A DNA stretch of 48,134 bases from Thiotrichales bacterium (GCA_947478175.1 CANJUQ010000015.1:1-48134); one strand, 5' to 3'; counted from the stretch's first letter, positions 8,401 through 16,965 are shown. The notes: generated from the sequence alone by a model not told the origin. Made by a program: numbers and translations.

Positions 8401-11271
8401 ACCCAACAGGGCAATTACACGGCGGTCATACAAATCACGAATGGCATTGGGACCACGCAGATCAATGTTCCCATTGTGATCTCACGCGCTAGCTTACAAC
8501 TGCCTTCTTTTGTTCCAACACTTCAGGCGTTTATTGCTCAGTTGGTTCAGCTCGATGCCTGTACTTTAGTAAACGACGCGGATAACCCCGGCTCCTGTTC
8601 TAATTTTGATTTATCCTGGTCGCTTCCCTCCGAACTTAAAGCTTCTAACACCACAGCGGCTTCTGCTTCAACCATGGGATCTTTGCTTTCTCTCAATGCT
8701 GCTTTTAACTCAGAGGTCCAAGGAACTTACACAGCCGCGCTGACTTTAAGAGATCTTCGTTCTACTCATACTTATCAGGTTCAAATTCCTATTCAGTTTT
8801 TAAATAAAGCCCCCAAAGCAGCCGTGAGTTTGCAAACCCTTTTGAATCAAAATTCTCAAAGTACTTTCACCGTTCCTGATCCCGTCTTTACAGATCCCGA
8901 TGGTGATAACTTGAGTGTTATGGCTTCAGTTCCGACTCGCTGTACTCGTGACCCCATTCAGAAACAAACGACTTGTACAAAATTAACGCCCGCCATTTAT
9001 GATCTTGTTTATACAGCCACTGATTCGTCTATGACTAACGCTACTTCAACCGTCCGAATCCCAATTAACCCAGCCCCCGTCACTAATATATTCATAGAAC
9101 TATTTTCAAAAGCAGGCCCAGGTGTTCTATTGCCTGTCGCTACTGCCATGCTCTTTTTAGCTAAATATTGGTTTTGGGATCGACCCAAAACAGCGGCTTT
9201 AAATAAGCTCGAGAAAACACTCAAACCCATGGTGATTTTGTTAGAGCAGGTTCATAAAAAATATAAATGGTTACCGATGGAATCTCATCCATTAGGTCTT
9301 CCTCACACCCATGGAAGTACACCCAAGCCCACGCCTGAAGCAGCACCTGCTATAGATTTCACACCTGCAGCCAGCACACCTATCAGTGTTGATGCTGGTA
9401 TCGGCGTGGGTTTATTAGCTGAAGCAAAATGCATTCCTAGCCCGCCGTCTTCCCATGCTTTAGTCAAACGTCACAGTATCACCCCAGGGATTACCCACAG
9501 CAGAGACAGTGTCCTTGCTATTAGAAGAACACGCTTAGGCGACCGCGCTGTTGAAATCTCTAATCAACTCACGACGGCCATTTTGAATGTCACCGATTCA
9601 GAATCTTCTATTGAAACCTTCCAAGCGCTATTTGGCGAATACCTCGGTTGTCTTGATGAATACCACGCGACGGGTTCTAGGGATGTCACTTCCGAATGCA
9701 ATGTCATGACGGTTTTAACGGCTCTGTCTAATAGATTTGACAAATCTTTAGGGGGCATCACTCGGGAAAAAAGCGGTTTACATATCACCCCTCGCATTAA
9801 AGCGCTGATTGATTGGCTGGAAAAACTCAGTACTCGATTTGTTTCTTATCATTCAGGTTCCATTATCGATTTGGCTGAAAAATTTAATTTGGCTCAGGCC
9901 ATTACGGACTGCATTAAAGCCGTCCGACAACATTTGAAACCCAAAAAATCGATAACCCCTTCAGATCACCCTCAAGAATTAGAACAAGAGCAAGAAACAA
10001 TAGGCGAACAACGCGCTCTCCTTGCAACGCAAGAACTCCTGCGAGGCATGATCACTTCTGTCAAAGACGATGATGAAGCTAGCATCAGAAGAACCTTCAC
10101 CTGTTCCCGACGCGAAGTGAAATCAGAAACCAGAACCCTTCATAAAAAAATCCTGATTCCAAAAATGTGGATCGCTCCCGCCATGTTCTTTAGAAACATT
10201 AGTCAAATTGGAACTAGCCATCCTGACAACTTAGAGATCTTCAAAATGCTCAACAAAGTCGTCTCGGGAATTAATGTTCATCAACCCACTCGAGTTAATT
10301 TTTGGCAAGTCTGCACTCAAAAACCTCTTAAAATTAAATTCCTTGGAAAAGAGTGCACCTTCTCACCCCTTAGCCCGTCTCAAGCGAGCCGTGCTAACTA
10401 TTGGGCGTGGGATGCTTATATGGCACTGATGGATAACTGGTCACCCGCCAGTCAATTTGAAGCGAAGATAGAAAACGAAAAAATGGCTTGCTTGGCAGAA
10501 GGCCTCAAAAATCTTTTAGGTTTGCCTCTCAAAGATAAACTCGGCGAAGATAAAATTCGCTCATTTGTGCTGACCCGTTTAGGCCAGTCTTTGCAAAATT
10601 TTCTCGTGAATCCCTCGAATCAATTAACCGTTAAACAAGCGACCTCTCTGCTACTGAAACTCAGTCCTTATTTTTCTGACCCCCAAATCAATCAGATGGT
10701 TACCGATTACGTTTTGGCTATCAGCAAACAAACCTCTCATGACAAAACCACAAATAATAAACTGGCTGCTTTCTGCCGAGAATTTAAAGCTCAGTACGCA
10801 ATAGCCTCAGAGAGTAATCCATCAAAAATTAAAGAATTACGGGCTTGGTTAGATTCTGCGCCCAGAGAAATAAAAGAAATAAGAGAAATCGCTCAACTGA
10901 AGTCAGAATTAATCCTCACTACTCATAGATGGTCATTCAGCTCATTTAGATCGAGTGGATCTAATGGATCAAGCAGTCCTAGATCAGCCAGCCCACATGG
11001 AACAACTATGGCAAGCGTTCATCGAAAACCTACTAAAAAACCGACCCACTTGGATTCAATAGGCGCGCACCACATGGTGATTGATATCAGCAATCCATTG
11101 CCATCGACTACTACTCGAATAGCGACGGTGATTCGTCATCAAGCTCCAATGGCACCCGAAGAGGCTATACCAAAAAGAGGTGATAGGGCAGGAAGGACTT
11201 CTTTGATGCATGGGAATAAAGGACAAATGAGCGTACCAGGAATGATTGGAACAGAAGAGAATAAGCTCTGA
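5419..11271 (+). CDS. Giant single-pass membrane protein with cadherin-like repeats
   Basis: A 1950-residue protein beginning MSGTFNLLFT. Residues 1-205 form a mainly helical domain almost identical to the N-terminus of the protein at 12359. Next comes a signal-peptide-like stretch (Arg-Arg near 208, hydrophobic 209-229, RALA before AD at 235) that is far from the N-terminus. About 250-1220 is Thr/Pro/Asn-rich with repeated dystroglycan/cadherin-like (CADG, He_PIG) modules: SINSVTGDISFVP, GLSINSNTGDVSWLP, DPDGDN. One membrane segment lies near 1235-1252, then a cytoplasmic tail of about 700 residues whose last 100 are Ser/Arg-rich and disordered. A role in adhesion or host-surface interaction is inferred. 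The mechanism of its export is unclear because the usual N-terminal signal is absent. Confidence 0.8.
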   Translation: MSGTFNLLFTRASEAAFSAYNALGSVFNLAELPPVVSTVFSPKLIDLSSHYDPTVLSNPDLLFTYFKSRFQQQVENHWFKPIVQNFISSGNLASLDTELQNYLDHYFPQLNFLLSDECLNFIASHLPHLHSVDAQSFCESLSGYLNKLWEDLEGHINYEDKISDVFLNTRNQIAGLKSYLQSSVQTFRKPSLPKFSSVTQAVLSVTRRAASYMALHPLQAFVGGVALFGQRALAADTEESSEHQGRELSGLVLAPPINVTIGKTFNIDIYSYYLCGLHPSPDTILICPTAQMTIVDFSAIFPQYPLAKWITYSGATGMNLMGTPLITERFWQGFQYNMFEYTCPTNFGGNVINCPSYTPLGTRFFFWLADTPPYALLTNTTLSYPNTTFGAQPLLGFTKNGVNQPFAGNFLQNGVGDNETDTSTQELYLPSSTHGASSAGHIKPPSRISINSVTGDISFVPTSGDEGRWFFDLFVYNTAWNLKPNVWNYNLQQVTWESFFWATSYIDIQNSAPTLKPLLNALYTITPGNTLTINFGGVFKDPNGNNLQYFLTKEGNETTLSAHFQLDDARQLISFSPTSDERTTNAAPYVLTLSACNQPGANCAEVIGCIPAESLCTTSSPFSLIVANNPPAQIQPFFPSQTTISTATSLTNVLSKFSDLDSDTLSFSIQRLDGDQILPSGLSINSNTGDVSWLPIQGTATGTNYQFQITADDDQGGTASGIWTVTLNDRPAQINPGLSDTLASIGMQNAGSANFPFPFSDPDLTASQISTLISQTTVTIPTSLQPYVHVNFDNASLQYSINWNPIPGFAGSWPILFTHINPINSQQTSVKTNLVINNAGPYLISAPSLQTGLIGSSVNFNLISHFGHLDNAATLTYSIALPNGLRISNGQILGTIQTKTAGVYDPPITVTDNMGKTLLPLPTLSLTIPATTPTLINPGTLTAVINSGSSIPTLSSQFQVINPDQNNYQVSKVGSNPPMLTVNSDGSYFLTPQNTQQGNYTAVIQITNGIGTTQINVPIVISRASLQLPSFVPTLQAFIAQLVQLDACTLVNDADNPGSCSNFDLSWSLPSELKASNTTAASASTMGSLLSLNAAFNSEVQGTYTAALTLRDLRSTHTYQVQIPIQFLNKAPKAAVSLQTLLNQNSQSTFTVPDPVFTDPDGDNLSVMASVPTRCTRDPIQKQTTCTKLTPAIYDLVYTATDSSMTNATSTVRIPINPAPVTNIFIELFSKAGPGVLLPVATAMLFLAKYWFWDRPKTAALNKLEKTLKPMVILLEQVHKKYKWLPMESHPLGLPHTHGSTPKPTPEAAPAIDFTPAASTPISVDAGIGVGLLAEAKCIPSPPSSHALVKRHSITPGITHSRDSVLAIRRTRLGDRAVEISNQLTTAILNVTDSESSIETFQALFGEYLGCLDEYHATGSRDVTSECNVMTVLTALSNRFDKSLGGITREKSGLHITPRIKALIDWLEKLSTRFVSYHSGSIIDLAEKFNLAQAITDCIKAVRQHLKPKKSITPSDHPQELEQEQETIGEQRALLATQELLRGMITSVKDDDEASIRRTFTCSRREVKSETRTLHKKILIPKMWIAPAMFFRNISQIGTSHPDNLEIFKMLNKVVSGINVHQPTRVNFWQVCTQKPLKIKFLGKECTFSPLSPSQASRANYWAWDAYMALMDNWSPASQFEAKIENEKMACLAEGLKNLLGLPLKDKLGEDKIRSFVLTRLGQSLQNFLVNPSNQLTVKQATSLLLKLSPYFSDPQINQMVTDYVLAISKQTSHDKTTNNKLAAFCREFKAQYAIASESNPSKIKELRAWLDSAPREIKEIREIAQLKSELILTTHRWSFSSFRSSGSNGSSSPRSASPHGTTMASVHRKPTKKPTHLDSIGAHHMVIDISNPLPSTTTRIATVIRHQAPMAPEEAIPKRGDRAGRTSLMHGNKGQMSVPGMIGTEENKL

Positions 11272-11291
11272 TTTAATCACTCTCTTACCAG

Positions 11292-11335
11292 TGGAAAATT
11301 GAAAATTCTCTTCTAAGTTCAGTCGCCTAAAAAAT
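11292..11335 (+). promoter_or_regulatory. Conserved upstream block of precursor 2
   Basis: The same block as at 3481-3523: TGGAAA, 16 bases, TAAGTT, then TTCAG and TAAAAAAT. It begins only 20 bp after the stop of the preceding giant gene, so precursor 2 probably has its own start of transcription rather than relying on read-through. Confidence 0.5.
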
Positions 11336-11339
11336 AGGA

Positions 11340-11531
11340 ATGTTGACTGAGATGAGTGAATTTTTTGAATTTGAAAATAAAAAAAATAATTCGATTTCCG
11401 AAAATCAAAAAAACATGAATTTTCTCAAAAATTGGCACCCCCCTTATTTACAACTTTTTGATTACCAGGTGACAATGTCAGCTCCCCCAGGGTCTTCTGA
11501 GACAGATAGTGGGTTTTTTTCTAATGGCTAA
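11340..11531 (+). CDS. Putative lasso-type RiPP precursor peptide 2
   Basis: A 63-residue paralogue of precursor 1, sharing the start M-x-TEM-x-E-x-FE and the recognition spacing W32, P35, L37, T45. With Thr45 as the penultimate leader residue (TM before the core, as in paeninodin), the core would be SAPPGSSETDSGFFSNG, placing Glu at core position 8, the same ring position as Asp in precursor 1. Asp10 is an alternative acceptor. A Ser at core position 1 is unusual for lasso peptides, which most often start with Gly, so the class assignment stays provisional. The start is preceded by ATAGGA. No cyclase lies beside it; the one at 1639-3363 would have to act on both. The leader outside the motif is diverged from precursor 1, with runs of Asn and Lys. 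Confidence 0.6.
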   Translation: MLTEMSEFFEFENKKNNSISENQKNMNFLKNWHPPYLQLFDYQVTMSAPPGSSETDSGFFSNG

Positions 11532-11546
11532 TGGAAATAAAAACTT

Positions 11547-12113
11547 ATGAAAAAAAGTAGAAAAATAATTTCATTGCTCTCTCTGGGTGGCTTAATCTTT
11601 TTATATCAAAAGCCAATAGAAGCGAGCTCACCCCAAATAACTAACTTACTTTATACAATTAATGGCATGGTCTCTGATGGCCATGCAGGGGCTTTTGAGA
11701 CGACTGATATCTCTCCTACTTTTTCTGCAGTCAAAATGTACAAATATACTTACAACACCGGAACGGCTGGATGTACCTCCACTAATGGCTTCCAAAATAG
11801 CCCTTTCAACTCAACTGGCTTTGCTTTTTCACCCAACAGACCCTTTTTTATAAATGAACAAAATTTGTTTTTATTGATTAAAAATAAAATAAACACCAAC
11901 CCAAACGGAGGCTATAGCGTCGGAATACAATTGCGAGACAGCCCTTCCTCACCGGTGCATTATTCTTCTAGCTGGTCTGGATCGAACTGTGTTACGGGCC
12001 CCTCAGCTTCATACCTATGCCTTAAAGTAAACTGTGATGGGTCTTCTAGATGTATCTCCACGGGAGCTGGAAATACGGCCCCTCTCTGCATTTTTACAAC
12101 CGGGACTGCTTAG
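11547..12113 (+). CDS. Small secreted six-cysteine protein, unknown function
   Basis: A 188-residue protein starting MKKSRKIISLLSLGGLIFLY, a normal Sec signal peptide ending near EAS at about 27. The mature part is rich in Ser, Thr, Asn and Gly and has six cysteines, most of them in the C-terminal third (YLCLKVNC, SRCIS, LCIF), suggesting three disulfides and an extracytoplasmic location. The function is not recognised. It begins 15 bp after precursor 2 on the same strand and may be translated from the same message. It occupies the slot that an unrelated 436-residue gene holds in the first module. The ribosome site is weak (GGAAAT). Confidence 0.65.
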   Translation: MKKSRKIISLLSLGGLIFLYQKPIEASSPQITNLLYTINGMVSDGHAGAFETTDISPTFSAVKMYKYTYNTGTAGCTSTNGFQNSPFNSTGFAFSPNRPFFINEQNLFLLIKNKINTNPNGGYSVGIQLRDSPSSPVHYSSSWSGSNCVTGPSASYLCLKVNCDGSSRCISTGAGNTAPLCIFTTGTA

Positions 12114-12128
12114 AAAAAACCTGCCACG

Positions 12129-12270
12129 TAATGTGTTATTTATTTTTAAATCCCTCTCCCGCGCCACTTTCAGTGGCTTGCCCTCTCCAATATTGGAGAG
12201 GGGAATTCAAGCAAGACCAGCCTTGCCGACCTTAAGTCAGCACCATTGGACCAGTGTGTCCGCCCCGTGA
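12129..12270 (+). repeat. Dispersed repeat R3, copy 1
   Basis: About 130 bp nearly identical to 29790-29920 and, inverted, to 29431-29550. It holds three internal hairpins: GCCACTTTCAGTGGC, the perfect palindrome CTCTCCAATATTGGAGAG, and GCAAGACCAGCCTTGC. A GTGTCCGCCCC fragment related to the R1 repeats follows. It sits between the six-cysteine gene and the second giant gene and resembles a small non-autonomous palindromic element. Short open frames across it are artefacts. Confidence 0.75.
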
Positions 12271-12316
12271 AACATCCTCCATAGACCCTGTGTGTCCGAC
12301 TTATTTCTTATTTATT

Positions 12317-12358
12317 CCATGGTACGATCCCGGCGTTTTTTCCTGAGGAGGGATTATC
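12317..12358 (+). promoter_or_regulatory. Probable -10 element and ribosome site of the 1155-residue gene
   Basis: TACGAT at 12323-12328, within ATGGTACGATC, corresponds to TATGAT in front of the paralogue at 5419. GAGGAGGG lies seven bases before the start codon and is a very strong ribosome site. A -35 is not evident. Confidence 0.4.
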
Positions 12359-15300
12359 ATGAGTGGTACATTCAATTTACTTTTTACACGCGCGTCTGAA
12401 GCGGCATTTTCAGCCTACAACGTCCTAAGTTCTTTATTTAATCTTGCGGGTTTGCCAGCTGTGAACCCTACCTTTATTAACCCGAAGCCCGTTGATCTTT
12501 CTAGTGATTATTACTATGACTCGACTGTTTTATCTAACCCAGATTTGCTCTTTACTTGTTTTAAATCTCGCTTTCAGCAACAAGTCGAAAATCATTGGTT
12601 CAAACCCATTGTTCAGAATTTTATTTCATCAGGAAATCTAAAATTTTTAGATACTGAACTTCAAAATTATCTTGATCATTATTTCCCTCAGCTTAATTTT
12701 TTGCTTTCTGACAAATGCTCAAATTTTATTGCCTCTCATCTTCCCCATCTTCATCCTGTGGATGCGCAATCTTTCTGTGAAAGTCTCTCGGGGTATCTCA
12801 ATAAACTTTGGGAAGATTTAGAGAGCCATGTTAACTATGAAGATAAAATCTCAGATTTTTTCTTAGAGACTAGAAACAAAATCGCTGGATTAAAGTCCTA
12901 TCTGCAATCTTCTGTTAAAACATTTGAAAAACCTTTTTTTCCTATTTTTCCCAAGCTCTCATCAATTGCTCAAGCGGTTTTAAGTTATATGGCTTCGAAC
13001 CCGCTTCAGACTTTTTCAATGGGGCTTTTATTAACGCCTAAAGTTTCAGCACAAACTCTCACGCATAATTACACTCTCAATATTGGAACTAATTTTCTTG
13101 AAGACATTGGCGCTGAAGCCGGATGCAATATGCCAAATGGCGATCTCATTACTGTTTGCCCCATGAGCGGCGCTAATATGATAGGTCGTTACATTCAGCC
13201 CAGTTTTAGCGCATTTCCCTCTTTTTTATCTATCAGCACTATCACAGATATAGATAACCCCAATGTTGGCGATATGGCCTGTTTAGGAACCATCCCAGTC
13301 TCTGCTCGTTTTGGTTACTCGGCCTTTGTAGCCGTTCCACAATATTCATGTCCTCAGTCAACCTCTCCACTCATGACGTGCAGCTTGTTACCTGGTTTTA
13401 ATATGAATCTTGATCTTTGGGTCCCCAACCACCCCCCGTTCCTTCTTACGACTAACACCACCCCTTCTTATCTAGACACCCCCCTTGGCGCTCAACCCAT
13501 CACTCCAATCTCCGCCTCTTTTCACGGATCACCCTACATTAACCCACCCGTCGATGCAGATGCAGACACCTTAAAATATTCAACGCGCCTCCTCTTCAAT
13601 GGGACTCAGATTTCTATCCCCGATTGGATGAACATTGACTCAACCACCGGTGTTATTTCAGGCTCTATCCCAACCGCTTATCGTGGAAAATATATTTTTA
13701 TTAGCATGGCTGCAGACCCATTTAATGCTCAAAATATTCAAGGGCAAGATTTCAACCCAACGACCCAATATTCCAACGTGACTGTTCAATTCCCCTTAAT
13801 TCCTCCTCAAACTGCACCACAAATTTCCCGCCAACCCAGCAGCATTACTTCAGCTCAATCTTTTATTTCTTTTGCACTCCCCCTCCCCATTAATTCTTAT
13901 GCCAAAGATTCTGAAGACGACCCAATCATCGCCGGTCCTCTCATGAGTGCTAATGCAACGACGCTTCCTTCGGATCTTTTTTATAGTGTCAGTGACCAAA
14001 CACTCTATTGGACTTCTCCAAACCCTATTTATCGCACAGGGGGTGGCCTATGGGTTCAAATGCCTTATTCCGATCAACCCGGTCCTCTTTGCACAAAAAC
14101 TACTGCCCCAGGATGCCTACCGCTTTCTTCTTTAACTTCGCTCACAGCTCCTTTTTTAATTCCATTGAAAAACACCGCTCCCATACAATTAGCCAATCCA
14201 CCGCTTTCTTCTTCCCCAGCCACTATTGGAACTCCTATTTCTATTAATGCCCTGCAATCTTTTTATGACCAAGATCGCGACACCATGGCAATCAGATCAG
14301 TGATACAAACAGATCAAAATCCAAGCTTAGAACCTAACAGCATTGACTTTAATTCCAGCTCAGGACTCGTGACTGTTAACTTTCAAAAGGGCGCTAAAAC
14401 AGGTGTTAATTACCAATTTGTCATCACTATCGATGATGCCCACGGTGGCCAAACTTCAGGCACCTGGACCCTCACCCTCACCGCCCGTGCTCCGGTCATT
14501 ACTCTGCCCCCTAGCACCTTAATTTCTACTCTTACCGGACTCGCCGCTCAGACCACTTTAACCCCTCCCTATCGTAATTTAGATATTGCCCCCTCTCAGC
14601 TAAATGCATTTTTTGCACTGACCCAATTTAATTCTTCACTACCTTCAACGGCCTTAAGTTTTACCTACAACGCGACCACTCAGCGATTTGATGTTTTTTA
14701 CAATTTTCCTAATACGGCTCATGGCACTTGGCTCATTCAAATTTCCCATCCAGGTTCTGAGATTCCGCTACAAACTACTGCACAAGCAATATCTCCCGGG
14801 CCTCAAATCATTCAGCCTTTAGTTTTAACAACAGGTGCTTCAGGCACTTATTACGTCTCTCCGTCATTTGATACTTTCTTTTTGAATCCAGATTCTCTCA
14901 CTCCCATGACTGTCATTTTTTTAAATCTTCAGTCCGGGTTTATACAAAACACCACTCATGTCTTTGGCTTAGTAAACCCCAGAATTGCAGGCACTTATTC
15001 GCTTACTGCTCAAGTTCAAGCAGCCGGAGTGAGCATTATTTCAGTGGGCTCGATGACCATACCCTATTTACCCCTGATTCCCGGAAATATTCGCGTCAAT
15101 GGCATCCCCGCCAGTTCTAATAATTTTACGATTGAAACCAATACAAATTCTTTGGTCGATTTTTCACAAGGCGCTTCAGATCCCAATGGAGGGACACCCA
15201 ATTTTAGTTTTTCTAGACTGCCTGCTTTCTGCACTTTAATTAGCCAGACACTCTGGCAATGCTTCGCCAATACAAATCAACAAGGTTTTTTTTCATTCTC

Positions 15301-15826
15301 AGCAACTTGGGATAATGGTCACACTCAGGCCTTGACCCAAGAAGAAAATCTTATTGTTATTTTGCCACCCCCGAGCAATATCCAATCTATAACAACTAAC
15401 GAATCAAAAGCAGGGCTTGGCCTCGGAGCAGGCGCTGCGGCCATATTACTTATCGCAGGGTGTAGCGCTTACGGTATTTATAGATGTCACAAAAAGAAAA
15501 CCCCTTCTGGACAGATTTTCCCAACTGCTGGTGTTGAGACTGGTAATACCGTAATAAGATTGGACCAACCTATAGGCCACCGCTCTCCTTGCGCTGTAGA
15601 TATGGCTAATTTTGGGAGAGGGACCGCATTTTCCGCTGTCACTTTACGCCACACATCAGATTTACCTCTAAGTCATCAACGCAGGCAGCTCACTCCGATA
15701 GAACGAGAAGAACCACTAGCAGGGATGACCCACTCTCTAGGCAGCCCAGCTTTACTCTTTAGGCAATACCCAACAAATTTGGAACAACCATTGGAACAAC
15801 CAGAAGCATCTACCAACACGCAATAA
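12359..15826 (+). CDS. Single-pass membrane protein with cadherin-like repeats, paralogue
   Basis: An 1155-residue protein whose first 200 residues are nearly the same as those of the 1950-residue protein, including at the DNA level near the start, after which the two diverge. The internal export-like segment (YMASNPLQTF to KVSAQT) lacks the arginine pair seen in its paralogue, as six to seven residues are missing there. The middle holds cadherin-like modules such as NIDSTTGVISGSIP and VNYQFVITIDDAHGGQTSG. A Gly/Ala-rich membrane segment lies near 1018-1040 (AGAAAILLIAGCSAYGIY), followed by RCHKKK and a tail of about 115 residues. Topology and probable adhesive role are inferred. The gene follows an excellent ribosome site and ends 8 bp before a convergent gene. 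Confidence 0.8.
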   Translation: MSGTFNLLFTRASEAAFSAYNVLSSLFNLAGLPAVNPTFINPKPVDLSSDYYYDSTVLSNPDLLFTCFKSRFQQQVENHWFKPIVQNFISSGNLKFLDTELQNYLDHYFPQLNFLLSDKCSNFIASHLPHLHPVDAQSFCESLSGYLNKLWEDLESHVNYEDKISDFFLETRNKIAGLKSYLQSSVKTFEKPFFPIFPKLSSIAQAVLSYMASNPLQTFSMGLLLTPKVSAQTLTHNYTLNIGTNFLEDIGAEAGCNMPNGDLITVCPMSGANMIGRYIQPSFSAFPSFLSISTITDIDNPNVGDMACLGTIPVSARFGYSAFVAVPQYSCPQSTSPLMTCSLLPGFNMNLDLWVPNHPPFLLTTNTTPSYLDTPLGAQPITPISASFHGSPYINPPVDADADTLKYSTRLLFNGTQISIPDWMNIDSTTGVISGSIPTAYRGKYIFISMAADPFNAQNIQGQDFNPTTQYSNVTVQFPLIPPQTAPQISRQPSSITSAQSFISFALPLPINSYAKDSEDDPIIAGPLMSANATTLPSDLFYSVSDQTLYWTSPNPIYRTGGGLWVQMPYSDQPGPLCTKTTAPGCLPLSSLTSLTAPFLIPLKNTAPIQLANPPLSSSPATIGTPISINALQSFYDQDRDTMAIRSVIQTDQNPSLEPNSIDFNSSSGLVTVNFQKGAKTGVNYQFVITIDDAHGGQTSGTWTLTLTARAPVITLPPSTLISTLTGLAAQTTLTPPYRNLDIAPSQLNAFFALTQFNSSLPSTALSFTYNATTQRFDVFYNFPNTAHGTWLIQISHPGSEIPLQTTAQAISPGPQIIQPLVLTTGASGTYYVSPSFDTFFLNPDSLTPMTVIFLNLQSGFIQNTTHVFGLVNPRIAGTYSLTAQVQAAGVSIISVGSMTIPYLPLIPGNIRVNGIPASSNNFTIETNTNSLVDFSQGASDPNGGTPNFSFSRLPAFCTLISQTLWQCFANTNQQGFFSFSATWDNGHTQALTQEENLIVILPPPSNIQSITTNESKAGLGLGAGAAAILLIAGCSAYGIYRCHKKKTPSGQIFPTAGVETGNTVIRLDQPIGHRSPCAVDMANFGRGTAFSAVTLRHTSDLPLSHQRRQLTPIEREEPLAGMTHSLGSPALLFRQYPTNLEQPLEQPEASTNTQ

Positions 15827-15834
15827 AACTTTTT

Positions 15835-16254
15835 TTAAATCGCCTGCAGCTTTTCTAAATAAATTCTCTCATCAGGCATTGTTTGGTATTTTTGAGAAAT
15901 CCAAAGTATCTCTGCCAAAATATCCATCATCCGATGTTCAGCTTCATGGGGATCTTTTAATTTCAAAATTAATTTTTGATAAACCAAAGCAATCCCCTGG
16001 GGCCTATTAGTATTTAGCTGCTCTCGCAATCCAAGATGCAAACTTAGATGTAAAAATGGATTAATCTCTCCCAGCTCCACGCTGAAATCTTTTTCTAAAA
16101 TGCTGGGATCTTCTATGGCTTTTAGATATTCGGGATGCATTTTTAAAATGCTTTCTACTTGAGCTTCTAACCCAGTCAAAATCTGATTATTTTTAGATTT
16201 CTCTAAAGTCTCTAGATAAAAATTTCTTAAACTGGCCCGGTCATGCGTAATCAT
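15835..16254 (-). CDS. DUF1841 family protein
   Basis: A 139-residue protein matching the DUF1841 family, known only as a small conserved proteobacterial protein commonly adjacent to nth. The segment INPFLHLSLHLGLREQL is characteristic, with a C-terminal H-R-M-M-D-I-L-AE-I-L-W helix. It has no signal or membrane segment. Its ATG lies 12 bp after the nth stop on the same strand, so the pair forms an operon. The biochemical function is unknown. Confidence 0.85.
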   Translation of the reverse strand: MITHDRASLRNFYLETLEKSKNNQILTGLEAQVESILKMHPEYLKAIEDPSILEKDFSVELGEINPFLHLSLHLGLREQLNTNRPQGIALVYQKLILKLKDPHEAEHRMMDILAEILWISQKYQTMPDERIYLEKLQAI

Positions 16255-16266
16255 TAATTTTTTGCT

Positions 16267-16911
16267 TTATTTTTTATCTTTATCTTTAAATTCACAAAGA
16301 TCTCGAATCAAACAATTTTCACACATCGGCTTTCTGGCTTTGCAAACATATCTTCCATGCAAAATTAACCAGTGATGCGCATGAAGCGAAAATTCAGTCG
16401 GAATTTTTTTTAATTGCTTTAATAAATTTTCTTCGACTTCCAAGGGATTCTTACCAGGCGCCAGTCCAATACGATTTCCCAATCTAAATATATGGGTATC
16501 TACCGCCATCGTCGGCTGACCAAACGCGACATTCAAAATAACATTCGCGGTCTTTCGGCCAATACCTGGCAAAGCTTCTAAAGCTTCACGGGTATCAGGG
16601 ATCTGACTGTCATGTTCTGAAATTAATAATTCGCAGGTTTTTAATAGATATTTTGATTTATTTCTAAAATGATTCAGCGTTTTTAAATAACCCATTAAAC
16701 CTTCTTCGCCTAATGCCAAAATTTTTTCAGGCGTATTGGCTATAGGAAATAATTTAACCGTCGCTTTATTAACACTGATATCCGTCGCCTGAGCTGACAG
16801 CATGACCGCGACCATGAGTTCAAACGGCGTGGAATAAATAAGTTCGGTCTGAGGGCTTGGATTATTTTTTTGCCACCGTTGGAAAATTTCGTAAACGATT
16901 TCTTTTTTCAC
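16267..16911 (-). CDS. nth: Endonuclease III, DNA glycosylase/AP lyase
   Basis: A 214-residue protein of normal length for Nth, which removes oxidised pyrimidines and nicks the abasic site in base excision repair. The helix-hairpin-helix LPGIGRKTANVI near residue 110-122 carries the catalytic Lys, and VDTHIFRLGNR carries the catalytic Asp. The C-terminal 4Fe-4S cluster is complete with spacing C-x6-C-x2-C-x5-C. The start codon is GTG. It is followed closely by DUF1841; upstream lies a palindromic repeat separating it from the chaperone gene. Confidence 0.96.
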   Translation of the reverse strand: MKKEIVYEIFQRWQKNNPSPQTELIYSTPFELMVAVMLSAQATDISVNKATVKLFPIANTPEKILALGEEGLMGYLKTLNHFRNKSKYLLKTCELLISEHDSQIPDTREALEALPGIGRKTANVILNVAFGQPTMAVDTHIFRLGNRIGLAPGKNPLEVEENLLKQLKKIPTEFSLHAHHWLILHGRYVCKARKPMCENCLIRDLCEFKDKDKK

Positions 16912-16965
16912 AGAGTCAATCCGTAACCATTGTCTTGAAATTTCAGGCCCTGCTGATTGCTTAAA

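Noticed and set aside
12034..12270. Short open frames running from the end of the six-cysteine gene into the R3 repeat
   Set aside because: They overlap a real gene in another frame and then a dispersed repeat; the same false peptide appears at the R3 copy near 29837.
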